From the NCBI GenBank assembly GCA_910822075.1, contig CAJVGC010000589.1:7944357-8008356 (forward strand): 64,000 nt of DNA. The letters run 5' to 3'. Below the pieces are notes generated by a model, which made no database searches, was not told the origin of the DNA, and saw only the letters and a program-made list of their open reading frames with translations. Below, in pieces: positions 10,637 to 21,673 of the stretch. A program made the position numbers and the translations under genes. The stretch comes from Senecio squalidus (lineage: Eukaryota; Streptophyta; Magnoliopsida; Asterales; Asteraceae). The first letter of the stretch is position 1. Each line of letters begins with the position of its first letter.

Positions 10637-11189
10637 ATTGGCCTTGTAGCTCTAAAAACATTTGAACAACTACCCTTGCATGATTAATCATTGGTGGGAA
10701 GCAAGGAGTGAACTTTCCTGCGAATACCACTTTTGCTTTAGGAAAAGATTTTCTCATGTTGTTGATGAACTTCCAGTTCATATTCTCATCCTTAAGAGTA
10801 AGACCTTCTAGCATCAATCCCTGAACTTCATATTGCAAGATTATCTGAAGGAATCTTGGATATAGAATAAATTTATGTGAATCGCCTTCAGCCATTCTCT
10901 GCATGTAGTCAATGATGAATCATGAGAAGTTGAACCTCCTTTGAGTGATCATACATACAAAAGCAGAGGCCAACGTTTGATTCATCTCATCAAACCCTCC
11001 AGACCGTCCAGACATACAACAAAGCAGTACATGAATAAGATATATCCAGTTGAATGAGACTCTTGTCTTTTTCACCATACTCTCTGGAAAATCACCCTCA
11101 TAACTAGCTTGTCTACACACATTTAGATGAAGCACTTTGCCATCTTTAGATGAAGTCAAATACGTTGCAAGGCTGAACACGTAATCAAA
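10637..11189 (-). pseudogene. Env-like third ORF of nested Copia-A, N-terminal conserved part (truncated)
   Basis: Minus-strand segments 11,180-10,920 and 10,904-10,635 are in the same protein with one stop between. Recognisable pieces are SLATYLTSSKDGKVLHLNV, then MVKKTRVSFNWIYLIHVLL, then CMSGRSGGFDEMNQTLASA, then YPRFLQIIL. I recognise this as a conserved block of copia third ORFs from Asteraceae-type genomes, often mis-annotated as cellular proteins; the biochemical role is unknown to me. Its 5' end abuts a gypsy LTR fragment at about 11,190, so RNase H and the RT C-terminus that should precede it are gone. Confidence 0.65.
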
Positions 11190-13381
11190 TCACATTGCCA
11201 ACTTCACTAAAGTCAAATACGTTGCAAATGCCGAAAAGATAATGCAATCCAACACACAATTGTTATAGCACGTAGAATACAACATAAAAACATGTCCAAA
11301 AAAAGCATACTTGAAAATATAATGTTTCATGTAAAAGAAGCTATGTCTTCCCCCAAAAAAAATTGAAATCATTTAAAAGTAGGGGTACGAAACTCACCTC
11401 AAGTCCTTATGCAAAGCTAGTTAAGAATTATCACTTAGGCGTTCAGTTAGTTGAGCTTCCTAAACGTAAGGTTATACTTATTCACGCCAAAAATGTTCCA
11501 AATATAAAACTTTAAACTCTTTACTGAATTGATAACACACAAAAATTGATTCGAGAATTTTAAACGCTAGTAAGTATTTTATATACGTTTGACAAAACAC
11601 GATACGCAAAATAGTGATTTATTAGGACAACAAGTCCTAAACGAGTTCTGGAAAAATAATTAAAGACCTCCAAATTTCAAAACAAAATTATTTTAAGTAG
11701 TGAACTCATTATAAAACAACATATCCAATAACAAAGGTCTAACTCTTCTGTATGAGTGAGATAAAAATTATACAAGTTGACACAAGATCATACGTTTCAA
11801 AACTCAGGATAGACCAACGTCTGTATTTTATCAGTTCGAATGACCAAAACTAGGAATTAGGAGACGATCCTTATATTTATAGAAACTAGACTCAAAAAGT
11901 TACAACCTAAAATTAAGATAAAAATGAATCACATCTTTATGACAAAGATATGACCTGACGAAGTGAGGTGAAGTTATTCAGACTTTTCCAGAAACGTTTA
12001 TACCATATGACATAAAAATGTTTATAAATATCAAATGATTATGTAAGTTCACCCAAAAATGCAGATCAAGTAAGTGATATATAAATAATGATTTCATGTT
12101 TTAAAATCTTAATTTTCACCCATTCAAGACATTAAACAAGTGATTACAAAATCGGATATAGAAAACTAACACAAAATTCAGTTTAAACCCATGTTCACTA
12201 AAAAAAATTGAAAACGAACTAGATGATGAGACCACTCCCATTTGAAAGCTAACTCAAAATGATACAACATTGATTTATACGTCTTTCTAAAAATACGGAC
12301 CTGTGACTGAAGTATGACCCTGGGAACACAGACTATCAAATCTACCCAGATTTCCGAAAACGTTTTAGACGACGAATTTTAATATGTAAAACGTTACTAA
12401 TCTTTGTAAAATGATATCTTAAAAAAATATACTCACATACAGCCTGAACATACATATTTATATATTTCTATAACTTGGTATAAATAAAACAAAATTAGGA
12501 AACTAGTAGTAAAACAATACGTATGAGGGTTACGAATGTACCAAATCACCAAATAGAATAACTCAACGAGAATTGTCTCAAACTAGGGTATGAAGCTTAA
12601 ACCTTGATTCTTGGATTTTGTTATGGAAAATGCAGGAATACCAATTATGATAATGATATTTGATTTTCTCGATGAGAAAGAGAAGAGAAAGATCGAAGGC
12701 TGCTGGTCTTGCTGGTTATGATCGAATGGAATCGGGAAAAGAAATCGATGGTTGTCGATTAGTAGTTAGGGTTTCAATATATAGGGTTTAGTTTAATAGT
12801 TTGGTTATATTAATTTGCTAAATGGGTTTAAAACATAGGTATGTGTTTAATATGGATCTTGGGTTATGGGTTAAATAAATAACCAAATGGATTGTAAGAC
12901 ATAAGCTAAAACGAATACAAGCTAAACTATGATTAACTAACAAAGGAAAACACGTTTATAAGAAAAGGACTCGACAATTAACAAACCCTAAATAAAATAA
13001 AATGTGACTCGGGATTACTTAAACTAACCAAATTAATTAGACTCAACAAACTACACTGAATAACAAAAGAATGAAATACTAACATGGAAATACCTAGATT
13101 AACTAAAATAGAAAGTCTTTTTTGATTTTCCATTGAAATTCCAATTATAGTATTAAATGTCCAACGTTAAATTTTGAGTATGATATTCATAACATATCAT
13201 GCAAGTTTACGCTATATAAAATGTTCACAAATGTTTTTTAATCTCAATAAACACATATAAGTAACAAGTTTAAAATTTACGTCAAATATTTGTTAACAAC
13301 TAATGTCAGGCAACTAAAGGAACGTTGACTAATCGGAAAAATATTTACATTGACGGAGCGGATTTAGTGACGGTTGTCACA
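11190..13381 (-). mobile_element. Truncated gypsy LTR, Tekay-1-like, minus strand
   Basis: The minus strand starts TGTGACAACCGTCAC at 13,381, in the middle of copia RT, close to the Tekay-1 LTR start TGTGACAACCCGCG. Internally the segment near 12,300-12,360 matches Tekay-1 LTR around 40,390-40,430 (AAATCTGGG with flanking similarity). The segment near 11,380-11,400 matches the 'aggtgagttt' region around 41,330. A minus-strand TATATAT lies near 12,776-12,783. The 3' LTR end is not present, and no target duplication of the candidate GATGC is found on the left, so the lower boundary is a deletion. No coding content is seen. Confidence 0.72.
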
Positions 13382-16274
13382 GCATCATTAGTTGAGCCAA
13401 AAATGATATAATTAACATATATTTGAACAACACTGATTCTTGGCCAAGTGTCTTACTAAATAAAGTCTTATCACTTGTTCCCCTAAGATAGCCATGGTGA
13501 ATTAAATATTTGGACAATGTGTCATACCAAGCTCTATGAGCTTGATGTAAACCATACAAATCTTTGTCCAATTTGACCACATGATCAAGGTATTGAGGAT
13601 CCAGGAAACCAGGAGCCTGACTAACATACACTGGCTTTTGAAGAACTCCATACAAAAAGGTTGATTTAACATCCATTTGATAGACCTTAAAGTTCTTATA
13701 ACAAGCATATGCTAAAAATAATCTAATGGCCTCTATCCTAGCAACTGGAGCAAAGACATCATCATATTATATTCCCTCTTATTAGGTATAACCTTTAACC
13801 AAAAGTATAGCCTTATTCCTCACAATAATACCTCTATCATCCCTTTTTACCTTAAAGATCCATTTAACTCCTAAAACATTAAGATCTATAGGTCTTTCCA
13901 CTAAAGTCCTTACTTCCTGAACCATAAATTGTATCATTTATTCTTGCATAGCCTCTACCCAACTATTTATAGTCAATGAAATATATACATTCTTAGGCTT
14001 AAGTTGGGAAAGAAATCAAGAAAATAAACACAGATTTTCTATGCCAGCACAACTTATTGTCTTTACACCATCATACAAATTTCCTATAATATTACTTAGA
14101 GGATATGTTTTGTGAACTTTTAAAAATGAATTTATTTCTCGGTAATATTAGTAGAAATATTTGTTTGATTTGAAACAATATCATCGAAGAATAAAGAATC
14201 AAAAGTTGCTTCACCGGGTTGTTCATGGCTTGCTTCATCAAAATGAGTTTCAGATTCTACACCTAAATTAAATTGAGTTTCACCAAAGTTTTTCTGTGAT
14301 TCACCAGAGTTGTTCTACGATTCACCTAGAGTTTTCTTCTATTTCATTTGGTGCACTCGAATTAATTTGTGACCCACTAGAGTTATCATAAATTTCAACT
14401 AGTGCACCCGAAGTAAATTGTGATCCACCAGAGTTATCTTCAATTACATGTTGTGCACCCGAATTGATTTGATTTTCACCAGAATTCATATCTTGATCTT
14501 AAACAACATTGTCATGTTCTTCAGATGATACTGGAATGTCTTCTTCTTGAAGAATGTATACATCAGTTTGACTCCCTGAACTATCTTGACTCACAAATGT
14601 TGTATCTTCTGATGAAGTGGTGTGATCATGAGAATGATGAAGGGCTTGCACTTGTATTTGCTTGATTACCAAATTCAAATTCACCAATGTATTCAGAATT
14701 AGCAACATCTTCTGTTGATACCTTCATTTCTTCTGAAACAAGTTCTAGACAGAAACCATTTAAAAAATTCACAAATGTATCTAAATTAAGCAACCATTCA
14801 CCGCATGATTTCTTAACATTTGGTGTATATTCATTGAATATCACATTAATGTATTCCTCTATGGTTCTAGTTCTTCTATTATAAATCTTATAAGGTTTTG
14901 AAACACTAGAATAACCAAGAAAGTATCTATCATCATTTTTAGAATCAAATTTTCCTAGGTGATCTTTGGTGTTCAAAATAAAGCATTGGCATTCAAAAGC
15001 TTTGAAAAATCATATAAAAGGTTTTCTTCCTGAAAATAGTTCATATGAGGTTTTTCCTAACCTCTTAACCACATGAATTCTATTGTTAACACAACACATA
15101 GTGTTAACAGCCTCTGCCCAAAATGTAACAGGTAAAGAAGATGCACTTAACATCGCTCTAGCTCCCTCAATTAATGTCCTATTTTTCTCTCAGCAACTCC
15201 ATTCTGTTGAAGTGTTATAGGTGAGATATATTGTCTATAAATTCCCTTAAGTGCATAAAATTTATTCATGGTTGCATTCTTAAACTCAGTGGCATCATCA
15301 CATCTAATGACTTTCACATTTTTATCAAAAAAAAATTCATTTTGAATAACAAAGGCTTTTACGATTTCAGATGTCTCATGTTTATGAGGAAGGAAAAAGA
15401 CCCATGAGAATCTTGAATAGTCATCAGTGATAACTAAACAATAAGATTTCATGCAATGACTCTTTACACTGACTGGACCAAATAGATCCATGTGTAGAAG
15501 GTGAAGGACACTATCTATTGAATTTTGAGTCTTAAGTTTAATACTTGATTTATGTTGTTCACCTTTTAAACATGAAATACAGTGGTCAAGTAATTGAAAA
15601 TTCTTTTTAGGCAATCCAGAAACTAGATTATCCGTGACCAACTTATTCATGCTTTTAAGATTAACATGACAAAGATTTATGTGCCATAAATCAGACTCAT
15701 TTTCAATAGTTTTAGATATTAAACAGTTTGAAGATTCAGTTGAACATTGTTCATATCTAAAATGTACATTTCCTCACATCTTGGTGTTTTCAAAACAATC
15801 ATGTCTTGTGGTATGCATATTCACGTTTAAGAATATAGAAATAATATGAAATGAAAGTAGTAGTTTACTCATTGTCACATACCTATGGGACTGAAAGCAA
15901 ATTATAGTTCGGTTCTTTCAAAAAATTAACCTACTCCAGAGTCAATGGGATATTTGAAACTTTTCCTTGTCTTGTAATTGTTCAACCTATATCTCCTCCA
16001 ATGAGACATTACCACCAATGTATGCAATGAAATCTTGAAGCAACTTGATATTCTCAGTCATATGTATAGAGCATCCACTATCCACTACCCAAATATTCTC
16101 TTCTGAAGTAGTGGATTTCACCTGCACATAATCATTATTCAATGCGATTTTGGTATCCAAGTTTTTGTAAACTTGGAATTCAATCTTTTAAACTTGTTAA
16201 AATTAAAATGATCATGTAATCTTCTTTCTGGAATATAAGTTTCTTAATCCAAATTAAATTTTTTATCACCCAAG
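13382..16274 (-). pseudogene. Nested Copia-A protease, integrase and RT N-terminal part (broken)
   Basis: Minus-strand order: protease remnant near 16,060-16,140 (a WVVDSGCS-like signature in a broken frame), integrase 15,650-15,171, integrase C-terminal and linker 14,976-14,499, RT 13,760-13,382. Integrase shows the CxxC of the zinc site (CISCLKGEQHKSS), the first Asp in MDLFGPV, the second in a mutated VIRCDDATEFKN, and Glu in QNGVAERK. RT shows MDVKSTFLYGVL and LYGLHQAHRAWYDTLS, and ends in the YVDD box, here mutated, where the gypsy LTR begins. Dozens of stops and frameshifts are present. A tandem repeat occupies the linker at 14,351-14,480. Confidence 0.82.
14351..14480 (-). repeat. About 51-54-bp degenerate tandem repeat in the integrase-RT linker
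   Basis: About 2.5 copies of a unit containing GTGCACCCGAA and CACCAGAGTTAT. On the minus strand the units encode repeated NSG-type peptides (for example INSGAQHVIEDNSGG). Further looser copies continue down to about 14,250. Confidence 0.6.
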
Positions 16275-17016
16275 TTAAAAAATTTCTACACCCGAGTTAA
16301 ATTGAAAATTCAAAACGTCATCCGACTTAAACATTTGTTCATCCGAATTAAAATTTTGTTCAACCGATTTATCCTTGAAAATATGTTTACCAGAGTTAAT
16401 TTTCATTTTACCCGATTTAAACATATTATCATCATTTTTCAAGCTTTTTTCTTCACATAATTCTTCCTGATTACTTAACCCTTCTAATATTTGACCAGAT
16501 ACAAAATTAAAAGCTTCATTTAGACTAGGAATAGCAGTCAAATTAATCAAATTATTCAAAAAAGGGCAAGTTTCATTTAGATATACTTTAGAATGTAATT
16601 CAGAAACATCATCAAAAGAACTTTCAACAGATAATCCACTCTTAAAATTTGCTAATTCAGGTTTAAATAGAGTAATTATCATTGAATGGAGGTGGTACTG
16701 AATTAAATCTAATACCAGCCTTTGCTTTATGCACAAATTGATGTTCTATAATCCCATTCAAAGTCTTGGAAGAAAGATTAAACTTCTTAACATGAATTTT
16801 AGCATTTTCTAAATTCATTTGCTACTTTTTGAAATCTTTGAAATAAGTTTTCATGTTGAGTTTCCAACCTTCCCAGTTTACCCTTATACACATCCACATC
16901 ATTTAGCAAAGAATCAATCTTATCTTTATACACCTTTTCAGTTTTCATAAATTCTCTTTGATGAAATTTAATTCAATCAGTTTCTTTTATTAAACTCAAA
17001 TTGTGTTCTCTAGTGT
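16275..17016 (-). pseudogene. Nested Copia-A gag-protease linker
   Basis: The minus-strand open segment 16,736-16,275 (153 codons) corresponds to host-copy 5,908-5,605. It carries a conserved ESSFDDVSELHSKVYLNE region and then a Lys/Ser/Asn-rich tail with repeated F/I-N/K-S-G/D motifs. Upstream (16,740-17,011) the frame is degraded but matches the host copy at 5,940-6,230. It is cut from the rest of gag by the solo LTR at 17,017. Bases 17,012-17,016 (AGTGT) are the left target duplication of that LTR. Confidence 0.75.
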
Positions 17017-17293
17017 TGTGACATCCGTCTAAAATTCAGGTGAATCCCGTATTCTTTATCTTCGAGATAACTTGTTATTTCTTTTATTAATACTTTTACC
17101 TTAAACGTGTGTGTCTCGGAATCGAAATCGGAATCAATAATTGAATCCCAATACAAAGAAAACACATAATGAACTTTCCTAAGTTCATTGCATAACAATC
17201 GTAAAATTTCAACGAACGAAAATGCTTAACCAGAACAAAAACGAAAAACGAAAAAGTCTGAAAAACTACGGGGGTGTGCAGCCCTAGATACCT

Positions 17294-17306
17294 AGGGCGA
17301 CGCCCT
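17294..17306. repeat. GC-rich palindrome AGGGC-GAC-GCCCT in solo LTR
   Basis: Five-bp arms around a 3-nt centre, in otherwise AT-rich sequence. Equivalent palindromes with different arm bases occur at matching places in related LTRs. Confidence 0.8.
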
Positions 17307-17945
17307 CCCTTGCAGAACCATTTTTTTTAAGTTTGATGACTCAAAGTTGCATGTAATCTTAAGCCAACATCAGTACAAGCTCGGTTGGACCTCCCAGTGG
17401 TCCAGAATAGAGCCAACTAACACCCCATTTTCACATCTCTCTCTCTCACTTTCAACATTACAAACACACACACACACACTTCTCAAAACTCTCTCAAGCT
17501 GTCCATTTTTACAGCCACAAATTGCAGAAAAATCACATCAAAACACCTCCATAAACTGTCCTAATAATCAAGGAAAGCAAGAAGTATTCATTCATTTCGT
17601 TGCATATACCGTTTTACATCAATTTGAAGCCTAAATCACCAACAAATCATCATCCAACCATTTCTCTACGCTAAAAACTCTTTTAACTACTTTTTTTACT
17701 CAAATAACTAATTGCATGTTAGATCAATCACCTAAAAATGTGTTTTTGTTAAGTTTCAAGGTGATATACATAAGAAAATAAGTTTTATAAAGTTATTACA
17801 TAAATCTTTGTTTTTATGGTTAAAAATCTAATAGAAACTTATATTTGAAAGTATTTTAAGGTTTTTATCATTTGCATGTTAAGATCCACCATTAAAATAA
17901 CTATTTTCACAACAACAACAACGAGTTTTGTAAAAACTCATACTG

Positions 17946-17962
17946 CAAGGGCGTCGCCCTTG
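17946..17962. repeat. GC-rich palindrome CAAGGGC-GTC-GCCCTTG in solo LTR
   Basis: Seven-bp perfect arms around GTC, followed at once by a second palindrome GCCCT-TT-AGGGC (17,962-17,973). It corresponds in position to the second palindrome pair of the Tekay-2 LTR. Confidence 0.85.
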
Positions 17963-18875
17963 CCCTTTAGGGCGGGGCACCGTGCTTTTGACCGTTTCCA
18001 AAAACGTTGTTCAAATCGATAAAACCGTAACCTTGAACTTATATAATTAGAATCTAGATAAAGGTTACTGTAATAGCAAAAACTTGTATTTAAAGTGACT
18101 TATTGAGCATATAAACATTATATGGTGTTGGTGAATTAGATTAAATATTGTTATGTAATTGTAAGCGGGAAGTGGTTGGAATTTTGGACTTAAAATTTAT
18201 GGCGCGGAAGTGCTGCCCGATTTTCATTAGACCATAATATAACCTTTAAAACTTAAGCATTTTCGTTGACTAACGACTGTAAAAACTTACTAAATTAAAA
18301 TACTTACTCGAGAACTTGGTATGTTTTTAAGATTTCCTTGATTCCGACGCGTTCCGACTACTTTTCCACACACGTCTCATCCTTCGCTCATCGTGAGTTA
18401 CATCCCAACTATTTCTACAATTTTCATACTATTTTTGGGGGAACATGAGAAACTAAATGCTTTTAATACATTATATGCGTATGTTTTCACTTATCATTAC
18501 TATGATTTCAATGATTGATTGTTATCTTTAGATGCCACGGGTGGGCATCTCCGTTAACTCTTGATAGGAATATAAGCAGACTTAAGTGCCTACTATCAGT
18601 TTTCAAAATAAGTGCCCGGTTTTCATCACACACCATTAGCTTTCTTAGCCGTATAGCATTATGGGTATCGATAATTAGAAAATGACCGTTCCTTACTTAT
18701 ATGGCTGTCTAAGTACATATGCTAGTCAATTTCTCCTCGTAGATAGTTCGGGGAAAGGGGCCATTTCACGGTCGGGTTTAATTCGGTTTAGTGTGAACAC
18801 TTATAGTCATATTACATCAAGAAGTCGCTATACATTATACAATCAATATTTTCCTTAACGCATATCCTTTTACCC

Positions 18876-18876
<1 letters not shown>

Positions 18877-18956
<80 letters not shown>
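18877..18956. repeat. (TA)40 microsatellite
   Basis: Eighty bases of uninterrupted TA dinucleotide inside the solo LTR. Likely hypervariable in length. Confidence 0.97.
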
Positions 18957-18957
<1 letters not shown>

Positions 18958-19335
18958 GGTGCCGTAAACATCCTTTAAAGTATTGCTATAAAACTATATC
19001 TCACTCACTACTTTTTGTAGTTGACACTTTTTCATCTTTTCAGGAAACGAAGTGTTAAGGACTTGAAGTGCATATCTTTTAGATGGGTCAGGCAAGTCAC
19101 GTGGTTGAGAATCGGAGAAGACTTCATTTCACATTTTCGGAATATATTTTGAAATCTTTAAACATGTTGTGTGGATGGTAATGAAATATTAAATTCTTGG
19201 TTATCTTTGAACTTGTAAACATTTTATTTTGAGATTTCAATGACTTAAAAACCGTTTGATTTTATTATACCTCGTGTTATGATATCGATGCTCTTCACAT
19301 CCAGTGTTTCCGCTTTAGCGGGGTGTAACAAGTGT

Positions 19336-20841
19336 ATTTCAGTGTATTTGAGCAATCAACGGACCAAGCTTTAGAATGTACCTCATCCGTGGAAACTGTA
19401 TTATTCTTACTCATTAGAGCTGAGACACTTTTGTTCTTAAAAACCTCTTCTTGTACCTCATCACATTCTCCAAAGGTAATCAAGGATTTTCCACTTGAGC
19501 TTCCTTCCTCCTTTCCATTTTTCCCTTTTGCAACAGTCAGCTTCTTTTGTTCTTCTATTGGTTGATAGTTGTTCCTTTGATACCTCTTGTTGTTGTTCAT
19601 CCTTCTTGGTGCCCTGCACTCTCTAGAAAAATGTACATTGTCTTCAAAGTTTAAGCACTTGACCTTTGAGTTATACAATCCCATCCTATCACCAATTTCC
19701 TTCCTGAAATTGTTTCTTCCAGTGTTATTGAAGAACTTGTCAGCTCTAACACTCACCATGGCCATCTGCCATTTCAGATCAATTTCTTCCAGATTATCCC
19801 AGATGAAGTTGTTCCGGATCCTCCCTTGGAAGTTCAACTTGATTCAAGCTTCCAGCAACAAATGCTTCATAACTTGCATCAAACGCCCTCTAAAGAATCT
19901 CCTTATCTCCCGATCCATTAGCTCCAGAGTTTACATAAGGTGAATGATGCACACTTGATTCAACATTCTGACCAGAATATCTTCCATAAGCACTTGAATT
20001 ATAACCAGTAGATGTTTGATTTGATGGGCATCAACTTCCAGAGTGATAACTTGCTTATGACTGAGGTTGAGGTTGAGCTTGACTTGGATAATGAGTTGAA
20101 TTCATGAGAATTTGATCCTTCAAAGCACATCCATATGAATTTCGAGTTTGTTTCTTCTCATCAATTTGCATGTCAGCTTCATATGACTGCAGAATTCCAA
20201 TCAACTCCACCATTGTCATAGCATTCAAGTTTGTTGTTCTCTTAATGATCATCACTTGAACTGACCATTTTGTAGACAGAGATCCCAACAACCTTTTGCA
20301 AACATCACTATATTTCATTATGATCCCAGATCTCTTCAAATCACTCACAGGTAGTGTATATCTACTGATTTGCTCAGAAAAAGTCTCAACTCTCACATAC
20401 TCAAATGCTTCGTATAGCTTCTTCAGCATATCTCTCTTGCTTTCCTTCATTTTTAAGGACCTTCATATCTCAAATCCATTGCATCCATTAGCTCTTTCGA
20501 AGAAGCATATTCCTTGAAGTTATTGTAAGTTTCAGTTGGAAGAGCAAAGAATAACAACTCCTAATGCTCCGAAATCCCTTTCAACCAGCTTACTGTCAGC
20601 TTCACAGTATCTCTGGATCTACATCCATCATACCAGCTCCACCAGTTTCATGTATTATAGATTGATGAGGACCATTAAAAATTGAGCTCCAAAGTTGACG
20701 GTCACTTTAATACACAAATGCCTTGAACCGTAGCTTCCACATCATGAAACGAGATTCTTGTAGGAATTTTGGAGGTCTACCACCAGAACCTGTCTCGTTA
20801 TCATAATTCACCACTGGAGCAGCCATAGAATTTGCAGACAT
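19336..20841 (-). pseudogene. Nested Copia-A gag (broken)
   Basis: On the minus strand gag starts with ATG at 20,841 (MSANSMAAPVVNYDNE), followed by the copia gag signature PPKFLQESRFMMWKLRFKAFV. The central capsid region (20,450-20,055) has RYTLPVSDLKRSGI and LLGSLSTKWSVQVMII. A Gln/Pro-rich stretch follows, then a nucleocapsid (19,837-19,295) with a degraded CCHC box in which cysteines are lost (CLNFEDNVHFSREC). The protein would form the particle shell. It is interrupted by stops near 20,700-20,480 and by the solo LTR at 19,330. The start is chosen because the host copy begins with the same peptide at 22,697. Confidence 0.85.
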
Positions 20842-21166
20842 GAATATTTATTTCAAATCGGATGAACACACTTTAATTCGGATGTACTGATTAATACTAA
20901 ATTGATGATAATTCAACCAAATTTAAAGAAATCTTATCAACTAATCCTTATCAACTAATCCTTATCAACACTCCCTACCAAACATAATAACTTAATACTG
21001 ATGATTAAACCAAAATACATCAATAACCACTTTTACCGCTAAAAACTTATGAAAAAGTGAATGATCGTTTATCTTACTACTCTAATCCTTATAACTTTTC
21101 TAAAAACTTTGAATGTAGCTTACAATCTTCTGATAAACAAGCTTTATCAAATTTGATTTGATTTCC
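20842..21166 (-). other. 5' leader of nested Copia-A
   Basis: AT-rich untranslated leader between primer site and gag, homologous to 22,698-23,025 and 1-181. It includes a short local duplication (a 'cttatcaactaatc' segment repeated near 20,940-20,965). Nothing coding is seen. Confidence 0.8.
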
Positions 21167-21179
21167 AGATCTGATACCA
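21167..21179 (-). other. Primer binding site of nested Copia-A
   Basis: The minus strand reads TGGTATCAGATC, a near-perfect initiator methionine tRNA complement, three bases inside the LTR end. Confidence 0.85.
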
Positions 21180-21182
21180 CTT

Positions 21183-21673
21183 TGTCAGGTCTGATCAACC
21201 TTCAAACCCAAATACTCAATGTCTAGAATCAATAACAAGTTACGGAATTACAACTTATTGATTAAGCTAATGAAATAGGAACAATGAATTCAACAATGGA
21301 AATTATTATTTTCAAAGCCTTAAATGGCGGGAAAGTTTGTTACAGAGATATTGATACTTGAAATCTCTCATCAGAACTCCTCTCACCACTATTTATAGGC
21401 TAAGCTATCTAACTATTAGATTATAACAACCCTTATGTTTATTTAAAAACACTTTGGGTGAACTAATAATTAAAACATCATTTAACTTTAGTTGGGTGAA
21501 ATTGAACTTAACTCTGGTGAAGAGTTAGTTCCCCCGACCTAAAGTCTTCTTGATATTACAATCTAAGATTTAGTTCGGGTGATGAAAAATGTTCACCCGA
21601 ACTAAATATCTAACACTATACAATATGACTAAAATCTTTGGAAGCTTCAACATCAATCCTATATGCTCCAACA
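21183..21673 (-). mobile_element. 5' LTR of nested Copia-A
   Basis: A 491-bp LTR, TGTTGGAGCATA to CCTGACA on the minus strand. It has a minus-strand TATAAATA at 21,390-21,397 and a palindrome with 14-bp arms (21,569-21,582 and 21,593-21,606). It interrupts the host gag exactly at a conserved NLQGRI-type position, after which the host gag resumes at 6,895. Its partner LTR is at 6,903-7,362. Confidence 0.88.
21390..21397 (-). promoter_or_regulatory. TATA box in the nested Copia-A 5' LTR
   Basis: TATAAATA on the minus strand, about 280 bp from the LTR start. The likely core promoter for the element transcript; the equivalent sequence is conserved in the other LTR copies. Confidence 0.6.

Larger units (their letters stand above)
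17017..19330 (+). mobile_element. Solo gypsy LTR related to Tekay-2, with target duplication
   Basis: A 2,314-bp element begins TGTGACATCC and ends GCGGGGTGTAACA, flanked by AGTGT on both sides (17,012-17,016 and 19,331-19,335). Removing it plus one AGTGT restores the copia reading seen in the homologous copy at 6,220-6,250. Ends and internal landmarks parallel the Tekay-2 LTR (TGTGACGTCC start, CCGCTATAAGCGGGGTGTGACA end), but the sequence is strongly diverged. There is no internal coding region, primer site or second LTR. It carries a TA microsatellite and two GC-rich palindromes. Solo LTRs arise by LTR-LTR recombination of a full element. Confidence 0.93.

Noticed and set aside
10453..10638. 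Minus-strand 61-codon frame starting near the insertion edge
   Set aside because: Begins in Thr/Arg low complexity from a TTG-rich stretch and lies inside the inferred insertion with no recognisable relative.
11190..13381. Complete solo LTR on the minus strand
   Set aside because: The LTR start is clear at 13,381, but no LTR end and no matching GATGC duplication is found near 11,190, so it is called truncated.
17347..17634. 95-codon plus-strand open stretch
   Set aside because: Lies wholly inside the solo gypsy LTR, low complexity and no homologue in related LTRs.
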